Below are positions 15,886 to 23,444 of a stretch of DNA of 31,015 nt, piece by piece. How positions within the stretch are numbered: position 1 is the first letter of the stretch; each line of letters opens with the position of its first letter. Origin of the DNA: SLLW01 sp964388615 (GTDB lineage Bacteria; Bacteroidota; Rhodothermia; Balneolales; Natronogracilivirgulaceae); contig CAYMBG010000020.1 in assembly GCA_964388615.1 (NCBI GenBank), positions 1 to 31,015 on the forward strand. The letters are read 5' to 3'. Below the pieces are notes generated by a model that made no database searches, had not been told where the DNA came from, and saw only the letters and a list, made by a program, of their open reading frames with translations. The translations under genes and the position numbers were made by a program.

Positions 15886-17724
15886 ATGAAAAATCTGGGT
15901 AAGCGATCCAATTTGTGGTTTTGCGGCAGGTTTTTATGTTTTGCTATCATTGCTTTCTGCTTGCTGTCGATCACATCCATGTTGCAGGCTCAGCCCTTGA
16001 GCCTGCTGTCCGGCACACCCGAGAAACATCAGAGTGTGGCTGTGGATCTTGAAACAACGGTTTCAAAGATGTTCAATAGAGCCCTTGATACACAAAGTGT
16101 AAAGAGTGGCCAAATTGATCACAATTATTTGCTTTCACCTTCTGGAAAGACTACCGCGTATGATAGATGGCTTTCCGGTGATTACGATGATGAACCTTAT
16201 GACATCGATCTGGATGATTATGAACCGGTGGAGGCATCGGTAGCCTTTCGTGTGGTAAAAGACATGATGGCCAGTGATTATCCGGATGCCCGATTTATTG
16301 GCATATACGGCTTTGAGTCCGCTTATCCCATGGATTTCTTCAAACCCAGGGAAGTTTTGAATTTTGCCCCTGAAGGCAGATCCTATTTTTGGGAGTTTAT
16401 TTATCATGATGAAGACTCCGACATGCTTCTGGTGGTAATTACGGTCGGTAACGAGTTCCTTGAACTTGAAACAATCGCTATTTCCTCCTTGCCGCCGGGC
16501 GCTTTTCCCGTTGACTTTTCGGAGGTTCAAACGGTTCCGGATCATTTTGTGGAAAGTACAGTCGCTTTCGACATGGCGATGGAGAATGGGCTTGACTTGT
16601 TTATCGATCAGGCGGGATCGGCTATTGATATTGAAATTGACTACAGCCTGAGTTCTTTTTATTTCTTCTACGATGATGTGGTGACCAGTGAGTCGAATCC
16701 TTTTTGGTCACTTATGGTATATGCCTGGGGTGATTGGGACGGTGAGTGGTCAGAGCGCATGGTTGTATTTTTTGTGGATGCCATAACGGGAGAGTTTCTT
16801 GGTAAGAGCGAAGATGGCTGGGATGACTGGATGAGCGCTGCGAGTTACTGGGAGGTTCAGGATGTCGTCTCTGCTCACATGGCCGATGTAGATGCTGATG
16901 CCCGGTTGTTTTATGTCTGGGGTAGAGAAGAGTTCACGCTCCCCGGCGCTCCTTATGGAGATTGTGAGAAGTGGATGTTTGTATACCTGAACATGGAAAC
17001 CGAAAACGTCACTTTACTGGATACCTATGGAAAGGACGTAGTTGAGATTGAAACATTTCATTATGAAGATATTCCCGAGGATGAGCGTCCAGCGGAACTT
17101 GATGAGATCGATTTCGTTGGAGAGGTATTCCTCGGAAATGACCAGGCTGTTCATGTAGCTATGGAAGAGGGTTTGGCAGAGCTCGTTGAAGAGTTTAATG
17201 AATTCCTTATGAGTGCTGAACAGGAGCTATGGGCATGGGTCTATGTCAATTATCATTTGAGCCGGTTTCATTTTCATCATCCCGATATAGAGGATCAAGA
17301 CTTAAACCCATTCTGGGAAGTGAGAGCTGAATTGTCTGTTCGTGATGACGATTGGAATGCCATAAAACATGACCATGCCATTTTTTTTGTGGATGCGGTT
17401 ACGGGTCAACTGCTGGGTACTCAAATGGTAACCTCCGCAGAGCCAGCCGAAGAGATGGCGGGTCAGGTGAAATTGCATCAGAACTATCCCAATCCCTTTA
17501 ATCCGGTCACAACAATAACTTGGAAGATGGATACGGCAGATCATGTTTCTTTGAAAGTTTTCGATCTGCTGGGCCAGGAGATGACAATACTTGCGAACAC
17601 TAACTACCCGGCCGGAGTCCACTCGATTCCGTTTGATGCCTCTGGTCTTTCATCCGGATTATATATATATCACCTGAAAGTGGGTTCTACAGTGTTGACT
17701 CGTAAGATGACCTTGCTGAAATAA
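15886..17724 (+). CDS. Large secreted protein, two PepSY-like repeat units plus T9SS domain
   Basis: 612 residues. The signal peptide spans about 11-36 (ending LQAQP). An acidic linker (95-115) precedes two homologous units of about 190 residues, unit A at 117-306 and unit B at 323-511. Each has a D-x-x-D-AR-F/L start, an acidic ED/DD loop, an NPFW motif (271-274 and 474-477) and an end of FFVDAITGEFLG (295-306) or FFVDAVTGQLLG (500-511). That last motif recalls PepSY-type domains, but the match is loose. Residues 530-612 are a T9SS type A sorting domain with QNYPNPFNPVTTITW and RKMTLLK. The product should be exported to the surface or medium; its biochemical role is unknown. No Shine-Dalgarno is seen. 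A palindrome follows the stop and a strong terminator lies at 17818-17863. Confidence 0.82.
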   Translation: MKNLGKRSNLWFCGRFLCFAIIAFCLLSITSMLQAQPLSLLSGTPEKHQSVAVDLETTVSKMFNRALDTQSVKSGQIDHNYLLSPSGKTTAYDRWLSGDYDDEPYDIDLDDYEPVEASVAFRVVKDMMASDYPDARFIGIYGFESAYPMDFFKPREVLNFAPEGRSYFWEFIYHDEDSDMLLVVITVGNEFLELETIAISSLPPGAFPVDFSEVQTVPDHFVESTVAFDMAMENGLDLFIDQAGSAIDIEIDYSLSSFYFFYDDVVTSESNPFWSLMVYAWGDWDGEWSERMVVFFVDAITGEFLGKSEDGWDDWMSAASYWEVQDVVSAHMADVDADARLFYVWGREEFTLPGAPYGDCEKWMFVYLNMETENVTLLDTYGKDVVEIETFHYEDIPEDERPAELDEIDFVGEVFLGNDQAVHVAMEEGLAELVEEFNEFLMSAEQELWAWVYVNYHLSRFHFHHPDIEDQDLNPFWEVRAELSVRDDDWNAIKHDHAIFFVDAVTGQLLGTQMVTSAEPAEEMAGQVKLHQNYPNPFNPVTTITWKMDTADHVSLKVFDLLGQEMTILANTNYPAGVHSIPFDASGLSSGLYIYHLKVGSTVLTRKMTLLK

Positions 17725-17764
17725 GGAAAATTTTCCGGCAGGTCATGGTTGAAATTCCGTGACC
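17725..17764. repeat. 12-bp palindrome followed by an 8-bp hairpin
   Basis: GGAAAATTTTCC (17725-17736) is a perfect palindrome abutting the stop codon. GGTCATGG (17741-17748) and CCGTGACC (17757-17764) form an 8-bp stem with one G-T pair and an 8-base loop. Neither has a following T-run. They may be operator or processing sites. Confidence 0.5.
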
Positions 17765-17817
17765 GGCAGAAAAGAAAAATTACAGAGAAGCAGACTCGTT
17801 AACGTAAGTAACATTTG

Positions 17818-17863
17818 CTCCCGGTTTGATCTTTTGCGATCATTCCGGGAGTATTTTTTTTTT
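17818..17863 (+). terminator. Intrinsic terminator just upstream of the amylase gene
   Basis: CTCCCGG (17818-17824) pairs with CCGGGAG (17845-17851), with a possible GATC/GATC inner stem, followed by TATTTTTTTTTT. It should end transcription of the T9SS gene. Its T-run ends only about 20 bases before the amylase start. Confidence 0.88.
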
Positions 17864-17883
17864 GATATAAATTTATTGTGCGC

Positions 17884-19488
17884 ATGTTTTCGCTTTATAA
17901 CAAAATCCGGGCCCGCTATTCGGGAAGTCCGGTAATTATCTTTTTTGCGGTCGCAGTAATGATGATGGTCGCATGTGAAACCGAACCATCGAATCATGGC
18001 GAAGTTGTAGCAGAGTGGCCGAATGCCGTCACTTATGAGGTGTTTGTCCATGCTTTTGCCGATGGTTCGGGAGATGGGATAGGCGATTTCAAGGGGCTGA
18101 CTTCCAGGCTCGACTATCTCGAGGAACTCGGAGTTCAGGCGCTTTGGCTTATGCCCATTCATCCTTCCCCCTCTTATCACAAATATGATGTTACCGATTA
18201 TCGGGCCATCCACTCTGACTACGGAACCATGGATGACTTTGAATTATTTCTCGAGGAGGCACATGCGCGTGATATTCGTGTGGTGATCGATCTGGTGATC
18301 AATCACACTTCCAGCGAACACCCGTGGTTCAAAAAAGCCGTCGCAGATCCTGAGGGACCTTTTTATGATTTCTACATATGGGAAACAGAGGAAAATATTG
18401 AAAGTAAAACCGTAGACTATACCGGCCCGGATACTGATAATATCCAGCGCTGGAATCCGGTGGAGGGTACCGACGAGTATTTTTATGCCTATTTTTGGAG
18501 CGGTATGCCTGACCTGAATTACGATAACCAGGCAGTACGTGACTCTATTTATGATATAGGTAGCTATTGGCTGGAAAAGGGCGTGGATGGCTTCCGGCTT
18601 GATGCGGCCCGACATATTTATCCGGAACATCGTGCAGATGAAAACCCGGCTTTCTGGGAGGAGTTTCGTGCCGAGATGGAATCTGTGAACCAGGATGTGT
18701 TACTGGTAGGCGAGGTTTGGGCGGACACTGAAGAGGTCAAGCCTTATCTCAGCGGCCTGCCTTCCCTGTTTAATTTTGATATGGGTTATGCTATGATGGA
18801 AGCCGCCGAGACCGGTTACGGCGCTGACGTTGCTCCATTGCATGCCGAAATTCTGGATGCCTACCACTCGGTGACCGATGATTTTGTCGATGCCACTTTT
18901 CTGACCAACCATGATCAGGAACGTGTTATGAGTACCCTGAATGATGAAAATAAAGTCCGGGTTGCCGCAAATATGCTTTTTACGTTACCAGGCGCCCCGT
19001 ACATATATTATGGTGAGGAGATCGGAATGTTTGGAGAGAAACCCGATCCCCATATCCGGGAGCCCATGCTTTGGAGTGATCCGCCCGATGAGATCCGCTC
19101 AACCTGGATTGAGCCGGAATATAGCAATGACGATACCGTAACACCGGTATCAGTGCAACTCGCCGACGAGGAATCGTTGCTCAACCACTATAAAAAGATG
19201 ATCGCCTTGCGAAATTCACGGCCGGCGTTGACTTATGGCGAGCTGGTGCCCGTGACCGGTATGGATGAACAGCTGGTGGTTTTCCTTCGTCGTCATGAGA
19301 AGGATGAGCTTTTTGTGATCCACAATGTGGGATCAGATCAGCTGGATGTGACTCTGCCGCAAGCATATCATGATTTTTTCTCTGTTGCTTACTCCTGCCG
19401 GCAAGAACAGGAAGTTTTAAATGGCCGGATTACCGTGCCGCCTCATAGCAGTGTGATTTTGCAAAAAACAGAGGCGACAACTTTTTGA
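17884..19488 (+). CDS. GH13 alpha-amylase family lipoprotein
   Basis: 534 residues. The signal has a hydrophobic core and lipobox MVAC with Cys31, so the enzyme is membrane-anchored in the envelope. The GH13 (beta/alpha)8 motifs are complete: VTYEVFVHAFADGSGDGIGD near the start, DLVINHTS (region I), GVDGFRLDAARH with nucleophile Asp240 (region II), LLVGEVW with acid/base Glu277 (region III) and FLTNHDQERV with Asp344 (region IV). The YNHT-like and PGAPYIYYGEEIGM segments fit the oligo-1,6-glucosidase/neopullulanase/trehalose-related GH13 groups. A C-terminal beta domain ends PHSSVILQK. It should cleave alpha-glucans or maltodextrins outside the cytoplasm. GTG 17878 is an alternative start two codons earlier. 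The leader between terminator and start is very short. Confidence 0.93.
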   Translation: MFSLYNKIRARYSGSPVIIFFAVAVMMMVACETEPSNHGEVVAEWPNAVTYEVFVHAFADGSGDGIGDFKGLTSRLDYLEELGVQALWLMPIHPSPSYHKYDVTDYRAIHSDYGTMDDFELFLEEAHARDIRVVIDLVINHTSSEHPWFKKAVADPEGPFYDFYIWETEENIESKTVDYTGPDTDNIQRWNPVEGTDEYFYAYFWSGMPDLNYDNQAVRDSIYDIGSYWLEKGVDGFRLDAARHIYPEHRADENPAFWEEFRAEMESVNQDVLLVGEVWADTEEVKPYLSGLPSLFNFDMGYAMMEAAETGYGADVAPLHAEILDAYHSVTDDFVDATFLTNHDQERVMSTLNDENKVRVAANMLFTLPGAPYIYYGEEIGMFGEKPDPHIREPMLWSDPPDEIRSTWIEPEYSNDDTVTPVSVQLADEESLLNHYKKMIALRNSRPALTYGELVPVTGMDEQLVVFLRRHEKDELFVIHNVGSDQLDVTLPQAYHDFFSVAYSCRQEQEVLNGRITVPPHSSVILQKTEATTF

Positions 19489-19544
19489 TGATTTCGCGGA
19501 CTGATTTTAGTACTTTTTAGCAGGTTTATTAAATATTGAAGAAT

Positions 19545-20009
19545 ATGAATTCCTGGAAGTCAATTGTGATTATTTTGCCGGTTTTGCTGGCCCTTGCGGC
19601 TATTGGCTATGTCAACGGTGTGTTTCAGTGGGACCGGCCGAACCATGATGTGGAAGACAGGTGGCATACCGAGATAGATCAGGCGGCACAACAGGCCATT
19701 ATCAGGGAAGTAGAGGATATAAACCCGTCATTGCCCATAAACTATGGTGATGGCGTGACACTTGACAGTGTCACCGCCGGACAGGGATCCAAAAGCTATT
19801 ATTATACCGTAGAGGAGCTTACTCATGAGCAGGTCATGAGACAACAACAGATGGACTCACTGCAGGAAGAGGCGGTGGACCGAATTCCCTGTACGTTGTG
19901 GCGGCCAACTTACATGGACAATGTGGAAGTTTCTTTCATCTATTATTCCAGTGATCACCGGGAAATCTTTTCTTTTTCAAAACTATTCCATCAATGCTGC
20001 GATGAGTAA
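19545..20009 (+). CDS. Membrane-anchored hypothetical protein
   Basis: 154 residues, not recognised by name. One hydrophobic helix (about 6-24) is followed by an acidic, hydrophilic domain. The domain pattern is a helical lead with NPSLPINYGDGVTLDSVTAG, a paired-strand YYYTVEEL, an IPCTLWRP segment and a C-terminal VSFIYYSSDHREIFSFS before CCDE. The order (N-x-x-LP, 'tl-s-v', Y-x-Y, Cys, then a Y-x-Y-D-x-x-G-like strand, Cys) resembles a widespread family of small bacterial envelope hypotheticals with two linked Cys; this is an impression, not a match. It follows the amylase by 56 bases on the same strand and might be co-transcribed. TTG 19536 is an alternative start. Confidence 0.65.
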   Translation: MNSWKSIVIILPVLLALAAIGYVNGVFQWDRPNHDVEDRWHTEIDQAAQQAIIREVEDINPSLPINYGDGVTLDSVTAGQGSKSYYYTVEELTHEQVMRQQQMDSLQEEAVDRIPCTLWRPTYMDNVEVSFIYYSSDHREIFSFSKLFHQCCDE

Positions 20010-20229
20010 AGGCTAATATTTCCCGCCTTTATAACAGCCTCTGTTTATCCTTTGACAGTGGCCTGATAGAATAATATTTTGAATATTAAGGGTAAGTGCA
20101 TAAAAGCCGGGTTGCATGTTATCCGAAGTACCTGGCTGAAATTACAAATGGGGTAAAATCCTTATCTAATTAGTTATCTATTGTTTATACCATAGATACA
20201 GACAAATATTCATTTAAAAGGGTATTGTT

Positions 20230-21183
20230 ATGCTACTAAGAAAAACATCTTTTACAATCCTGTTATCATTTTTTCTGGCACTGTTTCTGCTCTCATGTGA
20301 TGATTCAACAGATTCCGTATCCAATGGTGATCCATCTGATACCGATGTTCCGGTGATTCCTTCTTTTTCCGAGATGCAGATGCAAACCGATCTTTTTGAT
20401 GGTGCCGGTTATACAGTTGGTAAAAAAGTGCCGTCAGATGCTTCCTGGATAGACAGGCAAGCCAGGCTCACTGCAAACGCATTGAAACCGATAACTGAAA
20501 GCGAAATTCAGTTCCTTCCTGATGAATTTCCTGCTTATTTTGTTGCAGCTCAACTTGTAGGAGCATTTGAGAGTATGCATCAGACCAATGTGGGTTTACT
20601 GCAAAACTTTTTTGCGGAGTGGACAGAGGATGGTGCAGAGCTATCCAATGGTGAATATGTGTGGGAATACGAAGTAGATGATTTCGAAACCGGGGAAACT
20701 TTTTACATTCGCATAAATGCGGCTGTTTCAGGTGACCAGGCCAATTGGGTTGTAATTGCTGAGATGGAGGGCGGATTTGATGAGCAACAAATTATGGAAG
20801 GGACTACCGCCCTTGATGGCAGCACGGGAGAGTGGACCTTTACCATGGATATTCCTGAGGATGATTACAGTCTGGTGACTACAAGTTCCTGGGTATTTGA
20901 TGGTGAAGAAATGACAGAGATGGAACTTGACCTGTCAATGGAGAGTGTTGGAGCTGTTATTGACGCGGAAGGAAAATATGAAATGGATGATAATACCGGC
21001 CGTATCTACGATGCCTGGATTGATTCACCGAGCGTGGAAGAGGCTTCTGAAAATATCCCGTATGACGTGGATTTGACCCAAATGTTTAATGTAGAGTGGG
21101 ATATCCAGGACGGTGACGGCTCTCTCACTATAGGAAATGACCGTTTTTGCTGGAACACGAATCAGTCCCTGATTGATTGCTGA
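20230..21183 (+). CDS. Hypothetical lipoprotein, acidic
   Basis: 317 residues. The signal MLLRKTSFTILLSFFLALF leads to lipobox LLSC with Cys23, then a Ser/Asp/Thr-rich linker (24-45) as in outer-membrane lipoproteins. The body is strongly acidic and alternates beta strands and turns: EYVWEYEVDDFETGETFYIR, then ANWVVIAEMEGGFDEQQI, then GSTGEWTFTMDI, which suggests a lipocalin-like or beta-sandwich fold. The end NDRFCWNTNQSLIDC has two Cys that could pair. I do not recognise a named family. AAAAGGG at 20216-20222, 7 bases before ATG, supports the start. It is convergent with the nitrilase gene. No neighbour suggests a role. Confidence 0.75.
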   Translation: MLLRKTSFTILLSFFLALFLLSCDDSTDSVSNGDPSDTDVPVIPSFSEMQMQTDLFDGAGYTVGKKVPSDASWIDRQARLTANALKPITESEIQFLPDEFPAYFVAAQLVGAFESMHQTNVGLLQNFFAEWTEDGAELSNGEYVWEYEVDDFETGETFYIRINAAVSGDQANWVVIAEMEGGFDEQQIMEGTTALDGSTGEWTFTMDIPEDDYSLVTTSSWVFDGEEMTEMELDLSMESVGAVIDAEGKYEMDDNTGRIYDAWIDSPSVEEASENIPYDVDLTQMFNVEWDIQDGDGSLTIGNDRFCWNTNQSLIDC

Positions 21184-21224
21184 CGTGGAACAATGTGAAA
21201 GCCAGGGGTGATGCCCTTTGACTT

Positions 21225-22190
21225 TTATTTCTTATTGGTGAGCCAGGAAACGTTTTGTTCCGGCTCATGGGGTGATCCGATGGTGTCCCGATACAGACCG
21301 GGCTTTCGAGCCTGTTTGTAGCGGTAACCGCCGGATTTATGTACTTTGTCAGCGGTTATGAGTGCTGTTGCCATGTCGTTATCGAGTTCACGACACTCGC
21401 CGATGATATCTCCGAATGGGTCAATAATCATGGAGCAACCGTTTTTTAACTGATCGGCGTCCATACCGATGGGGTTGGCAAATATGACATAAGCGCCATT
21501 GTCATAAGCACGTGCCGGCAGCCATTTCATTAACCACTGCCTTCCTTTCATACCGTTGAATTCCAGTCGCAGCGATGTTGGATCATGTTTTCGGTTTTTC
21601 CACAACTGCGGATCCACAAAACCGGCGCCGGGCCTGGATGACGGGGTGCACATGGTCACATGAGGCATGAGAATTATATCCGCTCCTAACAAGTTGGTAG
21701 CGCGCACATTTTCAATGATGTTGTTATCGTAACAGATCAATATCCCGCACTTCCATCCGTTTAGCTCAAATACCGTATAACGTTTGCCCTCAGAGAGATA
21801 GGGGCTAATGAAAGGGTGTAGTTTACGATGTTTTGCCACCAACCCGTTTTTATTTACGCATACATAGGTGTTGTATATGAGCTGGTCATCATCCCGTTCA
21901 AAGAGCCCGGCAGCGATCGCAATGTTGTGACGCCGGGCGATTTTAATCAGCGATGTGGTGGATGGTCCGTTTGGAACATATTCGGCAAGAGCCAATAATT
22001 GTTCACGGTCCAGCGATCGGGCGATGGTGTAACCGCTAATACAACATTCGTGAAAAGCGATCAGACTTGAGCCATTTGTCGCGGCCTGTTCAGCCATACG
22101 ATCCATGATCGCAAGATTCGCGGCTTTTTCGCCACTTGTATGTTCAAACTGTGCAGTCGTTACGGCAATGTTATCCATTATCGTGTTCAT
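21225..22190 (-). CDS. Carbon-nitrogen hydrolase (nitrilase superfamily)
   Basis: 321 residues with the complete nitrilase triad: Glu48 in LIAFHECC, Lys123 in KHRKLHPF and nucleophile Cys153 in CGILICYDNN. It should hydrolyse an amide or nitrile in the cytoplasm; no signal peptide is present. The end ATALITADKVHKSGG and the YKQARKPGLY tail fit the amidase/beta-ureidopropionase branches of the superfamily. The substrate cannot be read from sequence. Met5 (22178) is an equally possible start, as neither has a Shine-Dalgarno. It is alone, convergent with the lipoprotein on one side, and preceded on the other by the terminator of the DUF1080 gene, so it is probably transcribed from its own promoter in 22191-22220. 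Confidence 0.9.
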   Translation of the reverse strand: MNTIMDNIAVTTAQFEHTSGEKAANLAIMDRMAEQAATNGSSLIAFHECCISGYTIARSLDREQLLALAEYVPNGPSTTSLIKIARRHNIAIAAGLFERDDDQLIYNTYVCVNKNGLVAKHRKLHPFISPYLSEGKRYTVFELNGWKCGILICYDNNIIENVRATNLLGADIILMPHVTMCTPSSRPGAGFVDPQLWKNRKHDPTSLRLEFNGMKGRQWLMKWLPARAYDNGAYVIFANPIGMDADQLKNGCSMIIDPFGDIIGECRELDNDMATALITADKVHKSGGYRYKQARKPGLYRDTIGSPHEPEQNVSWLTNKK

Positions 22191-22220
22191 TAGTCGCGTA
22201 TATGGTCAGATTTGTAAAAG

Positions 22221-22262
22221 AAAAGCCTTGCAACACGGTTTCTAATGTGGAGCAAGGCTTTT
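22221..22262 (-). terminator. Intrinsic terminator of the fourth DUF1080 gene
   Basis: AAAAGCCTTGC (22221-22231) and GCAAGGCTTTT (22252-22262) form a perfect 11-bp stem with a 20-base loop. Read leftwards, GCAAGGC is followed by TTTTCTTTT, a good release signal. It sits 46 bases after the stop at 22309. Confidence 0.85.
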
Positions 22263-22308
22263 AGAGATAGCAAATAAAAGGGGAAGCCGTGAATTAGCTC
22301 CCGGTCAA

Positions 22309-23298
22309 TCAGTTTACAGCGGGAGTGATAACGAACTTACGGAAATCGATCGGGCCATGATCTCCCTGAATCATTATCGGACCGGGCTCGCCTTCGTTAC
22401 TGTCCAGTGAGCCGCCGGTAATACCGGGAATAGGTCGATTGGAAATGACTTCAATACCGTTATGCACCACGGTTACGTGACGACCGACGAGGGTAACTTC
22501 AAAAGTCTGCCATTCGTCGTGCTTTTTGGCTGCAAGAACCGAGGGTTCGATAAATCCGTAGATGCCGCCAATCATCAGTTCGTCGGTATCCATGCCATAG
22601 TTGTCTTCGATCTGCACCTCATAACGTCCGCGCAGATAGATGCCGCTGTTGCTGCCTTCGGGATACCGGAACTCGGCGCTTAGTTTGAAATCGTTAAAAC
22701 GCTCTTTTGAAACGAGATTTCCTCCCACTTCTTCATTGATCAGGATGCCGTCTTCCATACGGAATTTGTTGTTGTTCGGGATGATCCATCGTGACATATT
22801 GTCATCCAGCATGTTTATGGGAGTGCCCCATACAGGCGGCTCATCTCTTTCAAGACTCGGGGCGGGGACGCCGGTGAAGTGGAGGGTATTTCCATCAAGC
22901 ACTTTGTAGCCATTGATTTCGTCGTCTTCAACGCTGAACTCAAAGTAGATGTCATCAATGTCCATCCACTGTGGTGGGATGGTAAAGTGGAATTTCTCTT
23001 CCTGTTCGTCATAATGAACTTCGGAAATAGGCCGGGCACTTCCTTCATAGCCGACATAATTACCGGTTAGTGTGGAAAAGCCGGATAATTTTACCTCGAG
23101 CCATCCCGGGAATCCGTCGTCATCCATCAAACCGTGGCGGAAAAGTCCCAGCTCTTCCAGCTCCTCATCCTCTATAGTTACGGTAAGATTCCATCGGCCT
23201 ATGACCTCGGCTGCTTCATCGGAGGGTTGTGCCTGCATGGAGAGAGGTAACAAGGTGAGCATTAAAACCAGAAGTAGTATGTTTTGGATAATTTTCAT
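22309..23298 (-). CDS. DUF1080 protein with extra N-terminal domain
   Basis: 329 residues. A Sec signal (1-24, ending MQAQ) without lipobox. Residues 30-150 form an N-terminal beta domain (GRWNLTVTIED, then GFPGWLEVKLSG, then YVGYEGSARPISEV) that has a lipocalin-like or jelly-roll look and is absent from the other three DUF1080 proteins here. Residues 155-325 are PF06439, with SNSGIYLRGRYEVQIEDNYG (216-235) and IMIQGDHGPIDFRKFVI. Similar two-domain proteins are often found near sugar dehydrogenases in FCB and planctomycete genomes. The N-terminal part may hold substrate or set specificity. It is a lone gene with its own terminator at 22221-22262. The exact reaction is inferred from the fold name only. 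Confidence 0.88.
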   Translation of the reverse strand: MKIIQNILLLVLMLTLLPLSMQAQPSDEAAEVIGRWNLTVTIEDEELEELGLFRHGLMDDDGFPGWLEVKLSGFSTLTGNYVGYEGSARPISEVHYDEQEEKFHFTIPPQWMDIDDIYFEFSVEDDEINGYKVLDGNTLHFTGVPAPSLERDEPPVWGTPINMLDDNMSRWIIPNNNKFRMEDGILINEEVGGNLVSKERFNDFKLSAEFRYPEGSNSGIYLRGRYEVQIEDNYGMDTDELMIGGIYGFIEPSVLAAKKHDEWQTFEVTLVGRHVTVVHNGIEVISNRPIPGITGGSLDSNEGEPGPIMIQGDHGPIDFRKFVITPAVN

Positions 23299-23444
23299 AG
23301 TGATAAGAATGTTTTGTGATAGGTTATGCGAAAAAAAGCCTGAATGTTTGCAAGATTACCGGACCTAATCGTCATTTCCAAATGATTTTGAATAGGGAAA
23401 TTAATAAAAAACGGAATTTATTTTATAATTTATCGCAATCTGAT

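Noticed and set aside
21204..21217. AGGG/CCCT hairpin between lipoprotein and nitrilase genes as a terminator
   Set aside because: Only a 4-bp core stem with interrupted T-rich flank; too weak to call.
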